Of a DNA stretch of 50,253 nucleotides, positions 43,540-50,253 are shown one piece after another. Source of the DNA: Bacteroidales bacterium (GTDB lineage Bacteria; Bacteroidota; Bacteroidia; Bacteroidales; UBA932); assembly GCA_016287075.1 (NCBI GenBank), contig JAEEVC010000020.1:1-50253 (forward strand). The letters are read 5' to 3'. Position 1 is the first letter of the stretch; every line of letters begins with the position of its first letter. The notes beneath the pieces are model-generated. The model did no database searches. It was given only the letters and a program-made list of their open reading frames with translations, and was not told the DNA's origin. The position numbers were made by a program, and so were the translations under genes.

Positions 43540-43765
43540 CATCGAACTGAAAACGCCCGAAGGTTATTTCGAGGCAAGTCTCGCCCGGACCCTGTCCGGG
43601 GCCGCCGCAATCCGGAAACGCCGCGCGGCCGTCCTTGGGGCGGCGGCCGCCGTCCTCCTGGTGGCGGGCGTCGCATGGACCTCCGTCCGCGCCCAGGAAC
43701 AGAAAGCCTACCTCGCCGAGCAGGCGGAACTGGCCGAACTCGACATCTTCCTTGAAATCAATTAG
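43532..43765 (+). CDS. 77-aa single-TM protein, candidate mini anti-sigma factor
   Basis: A short protein: about 30 cytoplasmic residues, one TM at about 32-50 (AAVLGAAAAVLLVAGVAW), and a short acidic, alanine-rich periplasmic tail (QAELAELDIFLEIN). It overlaps the sigma gene by 8 nt. Size and place match the minimal membrane proteins that follow ECF genes in Bacteroidales; there is no FecR or zinc anti-sigma domain. Sigma binding is inferred only from position. Confidence 0.7.
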   Translation: MHNIELKTPEGYFEASLARTLSGAAAIRKRRAAVLGAAAAVLLVAGVAWTSVRAQEQKAYLAEQAELAELDIFLEIN

Positions 43766-43772
43766 ATCCGCC

Positions 43773-44159
43773 ATGAAAAGACTCCTCATCATACTGGTTT
43801 CCCTCCTTGGCCTGACGGCCCTTCTCCCCGCGCAGGCACCCTCCCAGCGCATGAAGGCCGTCCACATGACCGCCGTCCGGATTGCCGATCATATCGGCCT
43901 GCAGGAGCCCGCCCGCGCCGAATTCATCCAACTTTACCAGGCTTTCAAGAAAGAGAGCGCCACGCTCCTCGGCGACAAGGCCGCGGTGACGGGCGACGCG
44001 GAAAAGGATGCGGAAGCCAAGATCCACGGCGACTTTGCGAAAAGCGAAAAGCTCCTTGCGCTGCGGAAGGCCTATTACGAGAAGTTCCGGAAGATCCTCA
44101 AGCCGTCCCAGATCCAGGCCATGTATGACCTGGAGAAAGAATTCAACGCCCGGAAATGA
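43773..44159 (+). CDS. Spy/CpxP-like small periplasmic protein
   Basis: A 128-aa protein with a signal peptide (about 1-21) and an all-helical, charged mature part (LYQAFKKESATLLGDKAAV, KSEKLLALRKAYYEKFRKILKPSQIQAMYDLEKEF). The phrase ILKPSQIQAMYDLE resembles the LTPEQ..KL motif of Spy-like periplasmic sensors or chaperones. Such proteins often sit beside ECF sigma genes in Bacteroidota and may relay envelope stress. It starts 7 nt after the TM-protein gene, and its stop overlaps the next ATG (ATGA). Confidence 0.75.
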   Translation: MKRLLIILVSLLGLTALLPAQAPSQRMKAVHMTAVRIADHIGLQEPARAEFIQLYQAFKKESATLLGDKAAVTGDAEKDAEAKIHGDFAKSEKLLALRKAYYEKFRKILKPSQIQAMYDLEKEFNARK

Positions 44160-44821
44160 GATTTCCCGTTTTCCTGTCCGCCTTGCTGCTGCTCGCCTCC
44201 GTCCGGGCGGCGGGGCAGGAGGTGCTTCCGGCGGCGAAGGTCCGGGCCCGCGCGGCCCGGAAGCATCTGCCGGCGCTCGGCCTGCCGGTCCGGAAGGACG
44301 GCGGGGACGATCCTGTCATCTATGCGCGGGAAGGGAAATGGTTCGGCGCCGAATCCATGCGCGCAGCGCCCCATTGGGGCATGTGGACGGAATCCGGGGC
44401 GGACGGGGACAGCCCCGTCCTGCCGGCGTCCGTCCGGGAGATCTGCCGCTCCTGGGCGGAAGAGAAGCCCGCCGGACCGGTTTACATCGTCACCGGACCG
44501 CTGCAGGGCATGCGCTTCTTCGCGCTCTGCGCCAAAACCCGCAGTTCGCTGGGCTGGAAGTCCATCTGTTTCGTGCTTCCGGAAGAGGGACCGGAGCAGG
44601 GAAAGGACCTCTATGCCTGCAGCCACTGCATCAACTGGCTGGAACACCGGACCGGGTACGATTTCTTCCCCCGGCTGCCCGCCCATCTGCAGGAAATCAT
44701 CGAAGAGATGACCGCTTCCGAACTGCTGTGCCCCCTGCAGGAGTTCGATCCCGGCATGGACGAGGGGCCCGACCGGGAGATCGACCACGACTGGGAGGAG
44801 GATCAGCGGGAAATGGGCTGA
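44156..44821 (+). CDS. exported protein resembling the C-terminal half of NUC-type nucleases, no catalytic motif
   Basis: A 221-aa protein with signal peptide (1-19). Residues about 100-185 follow the end of the DNA/RNA non-specific endonuclease fold (PF01223): PVYIVTGPL, WKSICFVLPEE, CSHCINWLEHRTGYDFFPRLPAHLQEIIEE. The DRGH catalytic motif and the residues normally before it are absent, and the N-terminal 100 residues are unlike the enzyme. It may be an inactive binding protein that uses the fold, or a degraded nuclease. The ATGA overlap with the Spy-like gene argues that it is a working member of the operon. The acidic tail is unusual. Confidence 0.6.
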   Translation: MRFPVFLSALLLLASVRAAGQEVLPAAKVRARAARKHLPALGLPVRKDGGDDPVIYAREGKWFGAESMRAAPHWGMWTESGADGDSPVLPASVREICRSWAEEKPAGPVYIVTGPLQGMRFFALCAKTRSSLGWKSICFVLPEEGPEQGKDLYACSHCINWLEHRTGYDFFPRLPAHLQEIIEEMTASELLCPLQEFDPGMDEGPDREIDHDWEEDQREMG

Positions 44822-44940
44822 CGGGTCTTTTTCTCTCCCAGCTCTCCCAGCACGCACCAGCGGACGAACGGGATCCGGCGGATGACCTCGTAGATCAGCG
44901 GGGAAAGGGTGAACACCGCGACGGTCAGGATCAGGTACAT
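44803..44940 (-). pseudogene. 3' remnant of a membrane gene (acyltransferase-3-like C-terminus)
   Basis: On the minus strand an open stretch of 45 codons from 44940 reads as one TM helix plus a basic end (LILTVAVFTLSPLIYEV, RRIPFVRWCVLGELGEKK), like the last helix of acyltransferase-3 family proteins. A stop codon lies three codons upstream at 44950-44952, and no start region is present. It overlaps the 3' end of the nuclease-like gene. It looks like the stump of a gene cut off when the toxin island at 44941-47510 arrived. The family call is tentative. Confidence 0.35.
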
Positions 44941-44957
44941 AACCTGCGGCTACGGCA

Positions 44958-44989
44958 TTTGCAAGTTCCGGCTATTTTCCCTATCTTGC
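44958..44989 (+). promoter_or_regulatory. promoter of the first island lipoprotein gene
   Basis: TTTG (44958-44961), 20 bp, TATCTTGC (44982-44989), one mismatch from TAnnTTTG. Start near 44993, leader about 21 nt. Confidence 0.6.
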
Positions 44990-45013
44990 ACCAAACGACA
45001 CAATCCTGCCTGT

Positions 45014-45586
45014 ATGAATCAAAATATGGTAAATCATCTTATCAAAGCAGTTGTGTTTATGACGACATTTGTGGTCACAACTTCTCTATCATGTCAGAAA
45101 GTCCTGGATTTGAGTATTCCCAAAACTCCCTATACCGGGAATGAACTGAGAATAGACGGGTACTATTATTCTACAGAGGGAGAATCAGGCGAGGGAACTA
45201 AGAGAAATCCTCTCTATCATTTTACCTATCTTGAGATTTGTCTTCTAAATCGTAACGGGATCAGCATTTTCTATTGTCCCGCTATTGAAGAAGGCGAAGA
45301 CACATTACAGGCAATACATAAAAGCCTCCAAGATCCTCCTCGAGATAATTATCCCTATGGATACGGAACGTATATCATTGAAGGAAATCGAATTAGCATT
45401 TCGCACTGGAGAAAAGGCTGGCACTGGTTTGCTTACCAAACAGATGGAATCATTTTAAATGATACAACCTTTGTAACCTTAAAGGAGTATATGGTTGGCG
45501 AACGAAAACAAGATCGGTATGTAAAGGTTTTTCACTTCAAAAAATACAGCCCCAAACCCGACAGCACTTGCGTTTTTATAGAATGA
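45014..45586 (+). CDS. lipoprotein of unknown function, candidate immunity protein
   Basis: A 190-aa lipoprotein (TTSLSC lipobox, Cys near 27) with no family I know; the mature part contains YYYSTEGESGEGTKRNPLYHFTYLEI and HWRKGWHWFAYQTDGIILNDTTF. The gene is clearly more AT-rich than its flanks and uses A/T-ending codons. It stands directly before a Rhs core fragment (the stop at 45586 touches it). This is the arrangement left when a toxin-immunity pair is displaced, so it may be the immunity gene of a lost toxin with a periplasmic target. That is an inference from context. Confidence 0.7.
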   Translation: MNQNMVNHLIKAVVFMTTFVVTTSLSCQKVLDLSIPKTPYTGNELRIDGYYYSTEGESGEGTKRNPLYHFTYLEICLLNRNGISIFYCPAIEEGEDTLQAIHKSLQDPPRDNYPYGYGTYIIEGNRISISHWRKGWHWFAYQTDGIILNDTTFVTLKEYMVGERKQDRYVKVFHFKKYSPKPDSTCVFIE

Positions 45587-46140
45587 ATCAGATACTCTCC
45601 CGGCAGGATATCGTCCACAACCAGGTGGAGACCTTCGGATACGACGGCCTCAACCGCCTCACATCCATCGGCTCCAGGCAGATAGCCTACGCCTCCAACG
45701 GGAACGTGACGGCCATCGACGGGGCCGGGACGATGGCATACACCAACCCGGCGAAGCCCTACACGCTGACATCGTTCAACCCCGGGCCCGGGGTCCAGGT
45801 CCACGACTACGGCGCATCGTACTCGGCCTTTGACCGGCCGGTAACCCTCTCCGAGGACAGCATCACCCACATCACCGATGCCGACGGCGACCTCGTGGCC
45901 GAATACAGTTACGACCCCTGGGGGCGCCTCCGTGATCCGGGAACGCTTGTCATCTCCGGTTCCAGTTCCTCTCCGGCCCTTCTCCTCGGCCGCGGCTTCA
46001 CCGGCCACGAGCACCTCCCCTGGTTCGGCCTCATCAACATGAACGCCCGCCTCTACGACCCGCTCCTCGGCCGATTCCTCGCCCCGGACCCGTTCGTCCA
46101 GGACCCGGACTTCACCCAGAACTTCAACCGGTACTCATAG
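45587..46140 (+). pseudogene. Rhs core fragment (RHS-repeat-associated core), truncated at both ends
   Basis: About 180 codons of the C-terminal Rhs shell: YD-repeat-like pieces (FGYDGLNRLTSI, YSYDPWGRLRDP) and the core signature GFTGHEHLPWFGLINMNARLYDPLLGRFLAPDPFVQDP ... NFNRYS, then TAG where intact proteins continue SYALNNPL. The 5' end, several hundred codons of repeats, is absent. It is G+C-rich with codons like the chromosome, unlike the modules before and after it, as is usual for a Rhs core next to foreign tips. It cannot make a full shell and acts at most as recombination substrate. Confidence 0.85.
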
Positions 46141-46309
46141 AAAAGGAAGTTTTGGAACGTACGAAAACGGAAGATTTAGAGAATACGTAAGGATAGATGC
46201 TGCGACACCAACCAATATGAGTGGAGCAAATTATAACCATTATCATTTACCTGGTACGAAAGAACATTTTATGCTTGAAACATGGCCATGGATAAAAACA
46301 AAGAAGTAG
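46139..46309 (+). pseudogene. displaced Rhs/polymorphic toxin C-terminal tip
   Basis: In the +1 frame directly after the core stop, 56 codons stay open and read like a toxin tip: RKGSFGTYENGRFREYVRID, then SGANYNHYHLPG with two His and HFMLETWPW near the end. It has no start codon and could be made only by fusion to a Rhs shell or by frameshift at the core end. It overlaps the candidate immunity gene by 28 nt, as toxin-immunity pairs often do. The toxin family is not recognised; the NHYH cluster suggests a metal-dependent nuclease, with low certainty. Confidence 0.55.
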
Positions 46310-46671
46310 ATATCACGAAGTCGTTCCCCTCTATTAAATGGCACGATGCGATTCTCATGCAGTGCATCGTCAATTACGACGATACCGATACGTCCAAGGA
46401 AATCCTTTTGAGAATTCAATGGACAACCCATGAAATAAGTTGTATTTGTTTTCGTAATGTACTTTGGGCCGAAATCTCGTACAACGGCGGGATTTTTGGG
46501 GCCGAGAATATATTGTCCATATCAGTAAAAGACAACTGTGAAGTATTATCTCTTGTACGTAAGCGCGTTCCCAAATTGTATCCCGACGAAATTATGCGAT
46601 ACTACGAAATAGAAACCATTCAAAGTGCCGGAAAGATAAGAGTCATTGCATCATCTGTCACTCTGATATAG
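46282..46671 (+). CDS. candidate immunity protein for the displaced tip
   Basis: A 129-aa cytoplasmic protein without known motifs (SFPSIKWHDAILMQCIVNYDD, YNGGIFGAENILSISV, LYPDEIMRYYEIETI). The opening KWHDA followed by alternating strands is like several small immunity families. AT-rich codon use sets it apart from the chromosome. ATG 46282 lies inside the toxin-tip frame; ATG 46288 is also possible. Confidence 0.65.
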   Translation: MAMDKNKEVDITKSFPSIKWHDAILMQCIVNYDDTDTSKEILLRIQWTTHEISCICFRNVLWAEISYNGGIFGAENILSISVKDNCEVLSLVRKRVPKLYPDEIMRYYEIETIQSAGKIRVIASSVTLI

Positions 46672-46777
46672 CTGGCTGCACCTCTGTATTTTCATGCTCA
46701 ATACGAGTATGAAATAGCAATGTCCTACAAAGGTTGAAGATTCAAAGTCAGAAATTTGGATTGTTTTAGTTAGTTTT

Positions 46778-47260
46778 ATGGAGAGAATACGTTTTTTGTC
46801 ACTAGTTATTGTTACTTTTCTCCTCTCGTGTGAGGGGGTTGAGCCGGATGGTCTGCATCATTTCGTTTATTTTGATAATCAGACCAACCAGCCGTTATAC
46901 ATTGGAAGTTGGTGGCATGGTCAAAAGGATTGTATACCGGCACATTCGGCCGATTCGGTTTTGAAAATTGGGATTATTCCTTCGACGTCGTGCCTGGGGA
47001 ATCTTCTATATAAGGGAGCGCATGGATATGAATGGGATGAAGAACACAGAATCATTGTTTGTGATGTTGAAAACTGGGGAGAGCAATACGCCGACTTCGT
47101 TTTTATTCTATCCCATACCTTGATGGATATGAGTATCAGTCTGACTGATCTTCAACGGTTGAACTGGCGCTTGACATTTCCTCCTACGGAAAACATGAAA
47201 GATTTGACAATGACCCCGTCTTACGAAGAAATCATTTCCAAATACGGAGCGGGCGACTGA
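46778..47260 (+). CDS. lipoprotein of unknown function, second candidate immunity protein
   Basis: A 160-aa lipoprotein (LLSCEG, Cys18). The mature part contains HHFVYFDNQTNQPLYIGSWWHG and FVFILSHTLMDMSISLTDLQRLNWRLTFPP; no family is recognised. It is AT-rich like the rest of the island. It lies between the first toxin-immunity pair and the second orphan tip. A lipoprotein location would fit protection against a toxin that acts in the periplasm. Confidence 0.68.
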   Translation: MERIRFLSLVIVTFLLSCEGVEPDGLHHFVYFDNQTNQPLYIGSWWHGQKDCIPAHSADSVLKIGIIPSTSCLGNLLYKGAHGYEWDEEHRIIVCDVENWGEQYADFVFILSHTLMDMSISLTDLQRLNWRLTFPPTENMKDLTMTPSYEEIISKYGAGD

Positions 47261-47553
47261 TGGAACAAGTAATAATAATATCTTCGCAGAGAAGTCAAAA
47301 CAATACCGCCTTGGGGCCTTGTACCTAGGATATAAAAATTATAGAATCGGCTTCAACAGCGAAAAAATAATTCGAGGTCCCATTCAGAATGGATTCCATG
47401 ACATGTGGTCATATCCTCATTTTGAAGTTCTTAGCAGTCTCGACAAATTGCACAGGGCATTGAACGGGTTGTTGTCAATGTCGTTCGGGAGCGGCGTGGA
47501 GTCCACGTAGCAGCACCGGCCGAAGTCCGGATGCCATGTTCCGGGGAGGCCAC
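47261..47553. other. gene-free stretch with two remnants at the island's right edge
   Basis: No intact gene. The left two thirds hold the orphan toxin tip (47262-47510, plus strand). The last about 120 bp are G+C-rich and on the minus strand stay open as GTWHPDFGRCCYVDSTPLPNDIDNNPFNAL, which looks coding and might be the end of a transposase, but I cannot name the family. Composition changes sharply near 47455. Confidence 0.4.
47262..47510 (+). pseudogene. orphan polymorphic toxin tip resembling bacterial toxin 23
   Basis: An open stretch with no proper ATG (only TTG 47319). The text SKQYRLGALYLGYKNYRIGF, NSEKIIRGPIQNGFHDM and FEVLS follows the end of type-23 polymorphic toxins from Bacteroidota (LYVGYKNYRIGVNSE, IQN..IHD), recalled from memory. 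The usual aromatic C-terminal end is replaced by a chance tail after about 47430, so both ends are lost and it cannot be active. Confidence 0.5.
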
Positions 47554-48822
47554 CTAGCGCTCCTGGAAGAGGTCGCGCGAGGGGAGGCGGCCGGCAAAAC
47601 GGCCGCGGAGATTGCGGAGCAGGGTGCCGGTCTCCTTGGAGAAATTGGAGCCGCGCCAGGTGCTGGTGTTCGTCACGAGGATCCAGCAGGCCCCGTCGGG
47701 AAAGCGTTTGATGATGGCGGAAGTGCCTGTGAATGACCCCGTTCTGGTCCATTCCCCGTCATCCTTGCAGTCCAGCCAGCCGAGGGGGAAGGTCTCTTCG
47801 TCAAGCCGCTGCGTCATCTGGTAGACGCTGAAGAAGCCGAGGATGTCCGGGATGTGGAAGTCCCCGTCGATGGCGGCGACCAGGTGCGCCAGTTCGGGCG
47901 TCGAGCCGACCCATGCGCCCGCGCCGGAAGAGCCCGTCACGTCGTTTCCGCCGTAGCAGCGGGAGACCAGTTGTCCGCTTCCGTTGTACTCCGGCACGTC
48001 GGTGCAGTCGCGGTGGGGGTAATAGCGGGCTTCGCCTTCCCAGCGGTCCCGGTAATAGTTTCCGGCGATGTGGAAGTCATAGCAGCCGGCCTTCCGGAGG
48101 ACGGATTCCTGGATGAAGGTCTCATAGGGCTGGCCGGAGGCCTTTTCGATGATCAGCGAGAGCAGCAGGTAGCCGAAATTCGAGTAGTTCTGCCAGCTGC
48201 CCGGCTCGAAGTCGAGCGGGAGGCTGACCAGCTTGCGCGTCAGCGTCTTCGCGTCCGGCGCCTCGGACAGACGGAACTGCCGCATGACGGCGGGCGTCGT
48301 GAACACCGGGTCCCCGTAGCGCCGCGTGAAGCCGGCCTGGTGGCGGAGCAGGTGCTCCACCGTGATCATGTAATAGTTGTCGTCGGTGATGTAGGGGTCG
48401 TATTCGTTGAGGATGCCGAAGGGACCGAAAACCGGCGTCTGGATGTTCAAGGCGCCTCTTTCCTGGAGGACCATGATGCCGATGGCAGTGATCAGTTTCG
48501 ACACCGAGGCGAGCCGGAGGAGGGTACCCGGCTCCATGCGCCGCCCGCGCTCCCTGTCCGCCCAGCCGTAGCCCTTCGCGTAGAGCAGCGAGTCGCCCTT
48601 CATGACCGAAAGGGATGCCCCCTGGATCTCCCAGGCCCGCATGAAGGAGTCCACGACGGCGTCCATCGGCCGGAGATCCGGCAGGTCGGACATCCGGTTC
48701 GTCAGGATTTCGTTGACGGAAACGGGATATAGGTATTGCGACGAGGGATTCTCCCGGCCTCCCGGGGCGGTGAAACCGGAAAGGGCGGCGACGAGGAGGA
48801 CGGCGAGGAGGGGCCTATGCAT
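47554..48822 (-). CDS. exported serine hydrolase, class C beta-lactamase family
   Basis: A 422-aa protein with signal peptide (about 1-18). Catalytic SxxK is Ser106-Val-Ser-Lys109 in RLASVSKLITA; the YxN motif is NYSNFGY at about 217-223. The fold covers penicillin-binding-protein-like peptidases and esterases; nothing points to antibiotic resistance rather than peptidoglycan or ester hydrolysis. It is the last gene of the MATE-kinase-hydrolase operon, and its ATG lies inside the 3' end of the kinase gene (8-nt overlap). The start was chosen at the signal peptide; upstream in-frame codons belong to the kinase gene. Confidence 0.88.
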   Translation of the reverse strand: MHRPLLAVLLVAALSGFTAPGGRENPSSQYLYPVSVNEILTNRMSDLPDLRPMDAVVDSFMRAWEIQGASLSVMKGDSLLYAKGYGWADRERGRRMEPGTLLRLASVSKLITAIGIMVLQERGALNIQTPVFGPFGILNEYDPYITDDNYYMITVEHLLRHQAGFTRRYGDPVFTTPAVMRQFRLSEAPDAKTLTRKLVSLPLDFEPGSWQNYSNFGYLLLSLIIEKASGQPYETFIQESVLRKAGCYDFHIAGNYYRDRWEGEARYYPHRDCTDVPEYNGSGQLVSRCYGGNDVTGSSGAGAWVGSTPELAHLVAAIDGDFHIPDILGFFSVYQMTQRLDEETFPLGWLDCKDDGEWTRTGSFTGTSAIIKRFPDGACWILVTNTSTWRGSNFSKETGTLLRNLRGRFAGRLPSRDLFQER

Positions 48823-49426
48823 GTGCGATCCTCCCGGCCTTTTTCCCGAAATCGACGATGGCCTCCGCGGTCCCCTCGATGCCGAGGATGGAACTGTCGA
48901 TGCACAGGTCGTAACTGTCCGCCGCACCCCAGGATCCGAAGGTGAAATAATTGTAATAGGTCTCGCGCGTGCGGTCTTTCCGGCGGATGAGCGTCTCGGC
49001 CTCATCGCGCTCCATCTTCTCGCGCTCCATGACGCGGCGGATGCGGTAGTCGATCGGGGCGGTGACGAAGACGTCCAGCGTCGGCAGGTCGCGGAGGATG
49101 TAGTCTGCGCAGCGGCCGATGATGATCGCGTCCCCGCGCTCGGCCACGTCGCGGATGACCTTCGACTGGATAGAGAACAAGGTATTGTCGTTCATGTAGT
49201 TCTGGGGCTGTCCGAAGCGCCAGGACTCGAAGAAGGTGGACATGGAGAACAGGCTCGCACGTTCGTCCCGCTCCCGGAAGAGGTCCCGGGAGAAGCCGCT
49301 TTCCTCCGCCGCCTTGGAGATCAGCTCGTTGTCGTAGAAGGGGATCCCGAGGATCCGGCTGACGGCCTGGGCGACGCAGCCGCCGCCGCTGCCGAACTGG
49401 CGTCCGATGGTGATGAGGGTGTGCAT
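48815..49426 (-). CDS. cytidylate kinase-like family protein
   Basis: A 203-aa protein that starts MHTLITIGRQFGSGG (P-loop variant GRQFGSGG, 8-15) and has IGRCADYILRD and VTAPIDYRIRRVMEREKMERDEA, like the PF13189 group found as a small second kinase in Bacteroidota and Firmicutes. The substrate may be CMP or another small molecule; the true cytidylate kinase gene is normally elsewhere. It starts 4 nt after the MATE stop and overlaps the hydrolase gene. The start was chosen at the conserved MHTLITIGR. Confidence 0.88.
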   Translation of the reverse strand: MHTLITIGRQFGSGGGCVAQAVSRILGIPFYDNELISKAAEESGFSRDLFRERDERASLFSMSTFFESWRFGQPQNYMNDNTLFSIQSKVIRDVAERGDAIIIGRCADYILRDLPTLDVFVTAPIDYRIRRVMEREKMERDEAETLIRRKDRTRETYYNYFTFGSWGAADSYDLCIDSSILGIEGTAEAIVDFGKKAGRIAHA

Positions 49427-49430
49427 GGTT

Positions 49431-50253
49431 CTAGATCTTGCTGCCGAGGATGGAGGGATCGTCGCCGTCCTTGAGCCGGCCGAGCTTCCGGAGGAGGCCG
49501 ACCGCCAGGACGGCGGTCGTGACCGAGGCGAGGGCGTCGGAAATCGGGAAACTGTACCACACGCCCGTCTCCGAGCCGGTGAGGGCCGGGAGGTAGTAGA
49601 CGAGAGGTACGAGGAAGAGCAATTGCCGCGTGAGGGACAGGAAGATGGACTTGTTGACCATCCCGAGGCATTGGAAGAGGTTCGTCGTGACCATCTGGAA
49701 GCCGACGATCGGGCAGACGATGTTGACGATGCGGAGGCCGCGCGCGGCCATGTCATGCAGGGCGGGGTCGTCGGTGAACACGGAGACCGCCGGACCGGGC
49801 AGGAGGACCGAGATGAGCCATCCGGCCGTCCAGACGAGCGTTGCCCAGAGGGCCGTGCGGGTATAGACCTCCTTGACGCGCGAGTACTGCCGGGCGCCGA
49901 AGTTGTAGCCGGCGATCGGCTACATCCCCTGGTTGAAGCCCATGACCACCATGACGAAAAGGAAGGAGATCCGGTTCACGATGCAGTAGGAACCGATGGC
50001 CAGGTCGCCGCCGTACTTGAGCAGGCGGTTGTTGATGAACAGGACCACGATGCAGCTGGCGAGGTTCATCAGGAACGGCCCCATGCCGATGGCCAGGGAG
50101 TCCTTCGCGATGCGCCAGTCGACCCGGAGCAGCCCCTTCGGCTCGATGTGGAGGAATTTCTCCCGGTCAAGGAAGTAGCGGATGGTATACAACATGGCCA
50201 GCGTCTGGCAGAGCACGGTCGCGAGGGCGGCACCCTGGATCCCCATGCCGAGC
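49431..50253 (-). pseudogene. MATE-family efflux transporter, 5' end outside window, in-frame TAG
   Basis: The reading frame codes for the C-terminal two thirds of a MATE transporter: MGIQGAALATVLCQTLAMLYT, LAIGMGPFLMNLASCIVVL, FVMVVMGFNQGM, then TAG (49922-49920), then in the same frame PIAGYNFGARQYSRVKEVYTRTALW and later helices to a TAG at 49433-49431. The family reads GMQPIAGYN at this place, so the stop is a single C-to-T change of CAG. TAG is the normal stop of neighbouring genes, so recoding is unlikely. It is either a fresh nonsense mutation or a sequencing error; the rest of the frame is undamaged. The gene continues past the window's right end. Confidence 0.8.

Noticed and set aside
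45014..47260. CRISPR array or phage genes in the AT-rich island
   Set aside because: No regularly spaced repeats, no integrase and no structural phage motifs were seen; the Rhs core explains the island better.
47417..47553. Transposase end on the minus strand (YVDSTPLPNDIDNNPFNAL)
   Set aside because: It looks coding and transposase-like, but I cannot place it in a named family and the stretch is too short, so it is only mentioned in the gene-free region entry.
47554..48822. Antibiotic-resistance beta-lactamase
   Set aside because: Only the general SxxK/YxN fold is visible; class C-like peptidases and esterases share it, and the neighbours do not suggest resistance.

Overview
The window looks like chromosomal DNA of a G+C-rich member of the order Bacteroidales (Bacteroidota), probably a gut or rumen lineage. 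The evidence is a SusC/SusD pair, many lipoproteins with BACON or fimbrillin-like domains, a hybrid membrane AraC regulator, a Bacteroidales-type Rhs core, and repeated use of the Bacteroidota promoter pattern (TTTG or TTG, 19-20 bp, TAnnTTTG) instead of -35/-10 boxes. All functional calls come from reading the sequence; no database search was possible.

Layout. 1-1.6 kb: a RAYT-type single-strand transposase between two 28-bp direct repeats, a run of GC-rich hairpins, and a CAU-anticodon tRNA. 1.6-5.9 kb: a small lipoprotein, then the minus-strand str operon rpsL-rpsG-fusA-rpsJ, closed by a terminator directly after rpsJ. 5.9-21.7 kb: a minus-strand block containing a dimodular NRPS (A-T-C-A-T-R), a secreted esterase, and a SusC/SusD locus whose accessory genes are a PKD/beta-propeller lipoprotein and two tandem BACON-GDPD lipoproteins joined by ATGA overlaps. 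21.7-22.3 kb: the remnant of an FAD oxidoreductase. 22.3-34.2 kb: surface lipoproteins, including two large proteins that share a core but carry different N-terminal domains, a tyrosine phosphatase fused to a fimbrillin-like domain, an alkaline phosphatase, and a Kelch-TM-AraC regulator. 34.4-37.5 kb: a GH38 alpha-mannosidase. 37.6-38.5 kb: a small EF-hand/helical protein and a beta-barrel protein.

38.6-44.8 kb holds the tight plus-strand cluster that I find most interesting. It encodes an exported two-domain UGSC-family protein with a CGLC motif, a plug-and-barrel receptor of the TonB-dependent type without the usual N-terminal carboxypeptidase-like domain, an ECF sigma factor, a 77-aa one-TM protein in the anti-sigma position, a Spy-like periplasmic protein, and a secreted protein resembling a NUC nuclease without its catalytic half. 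Genes overlap by 4 or 8 nt or are closely spaced. 44.9-47.5 kb is an AT-richer island of Rhs/polymorphic-toxin debris: a core fragment, a displaced toxin tip overlapping a candidate immunity gene, two lipoproteins, and a second orphan toxin tip. 47.5-50.25 kb is a minus-strand operon of a MATE transporter, a cytidylate kinase-like protein and a serine hydrolase; the MATE gene has an in-frame TAG where the family has Gln.

The pieces suggest a glycan- and phosphate-scavenging surface lifestyle (SusCD, GDPDs, alkaline phosphatase, mannosidase) combined with a small-peptide NRPS that is likely to release an aldehyde, plus an envelope regulon built around an unstudied UGSC fusion.
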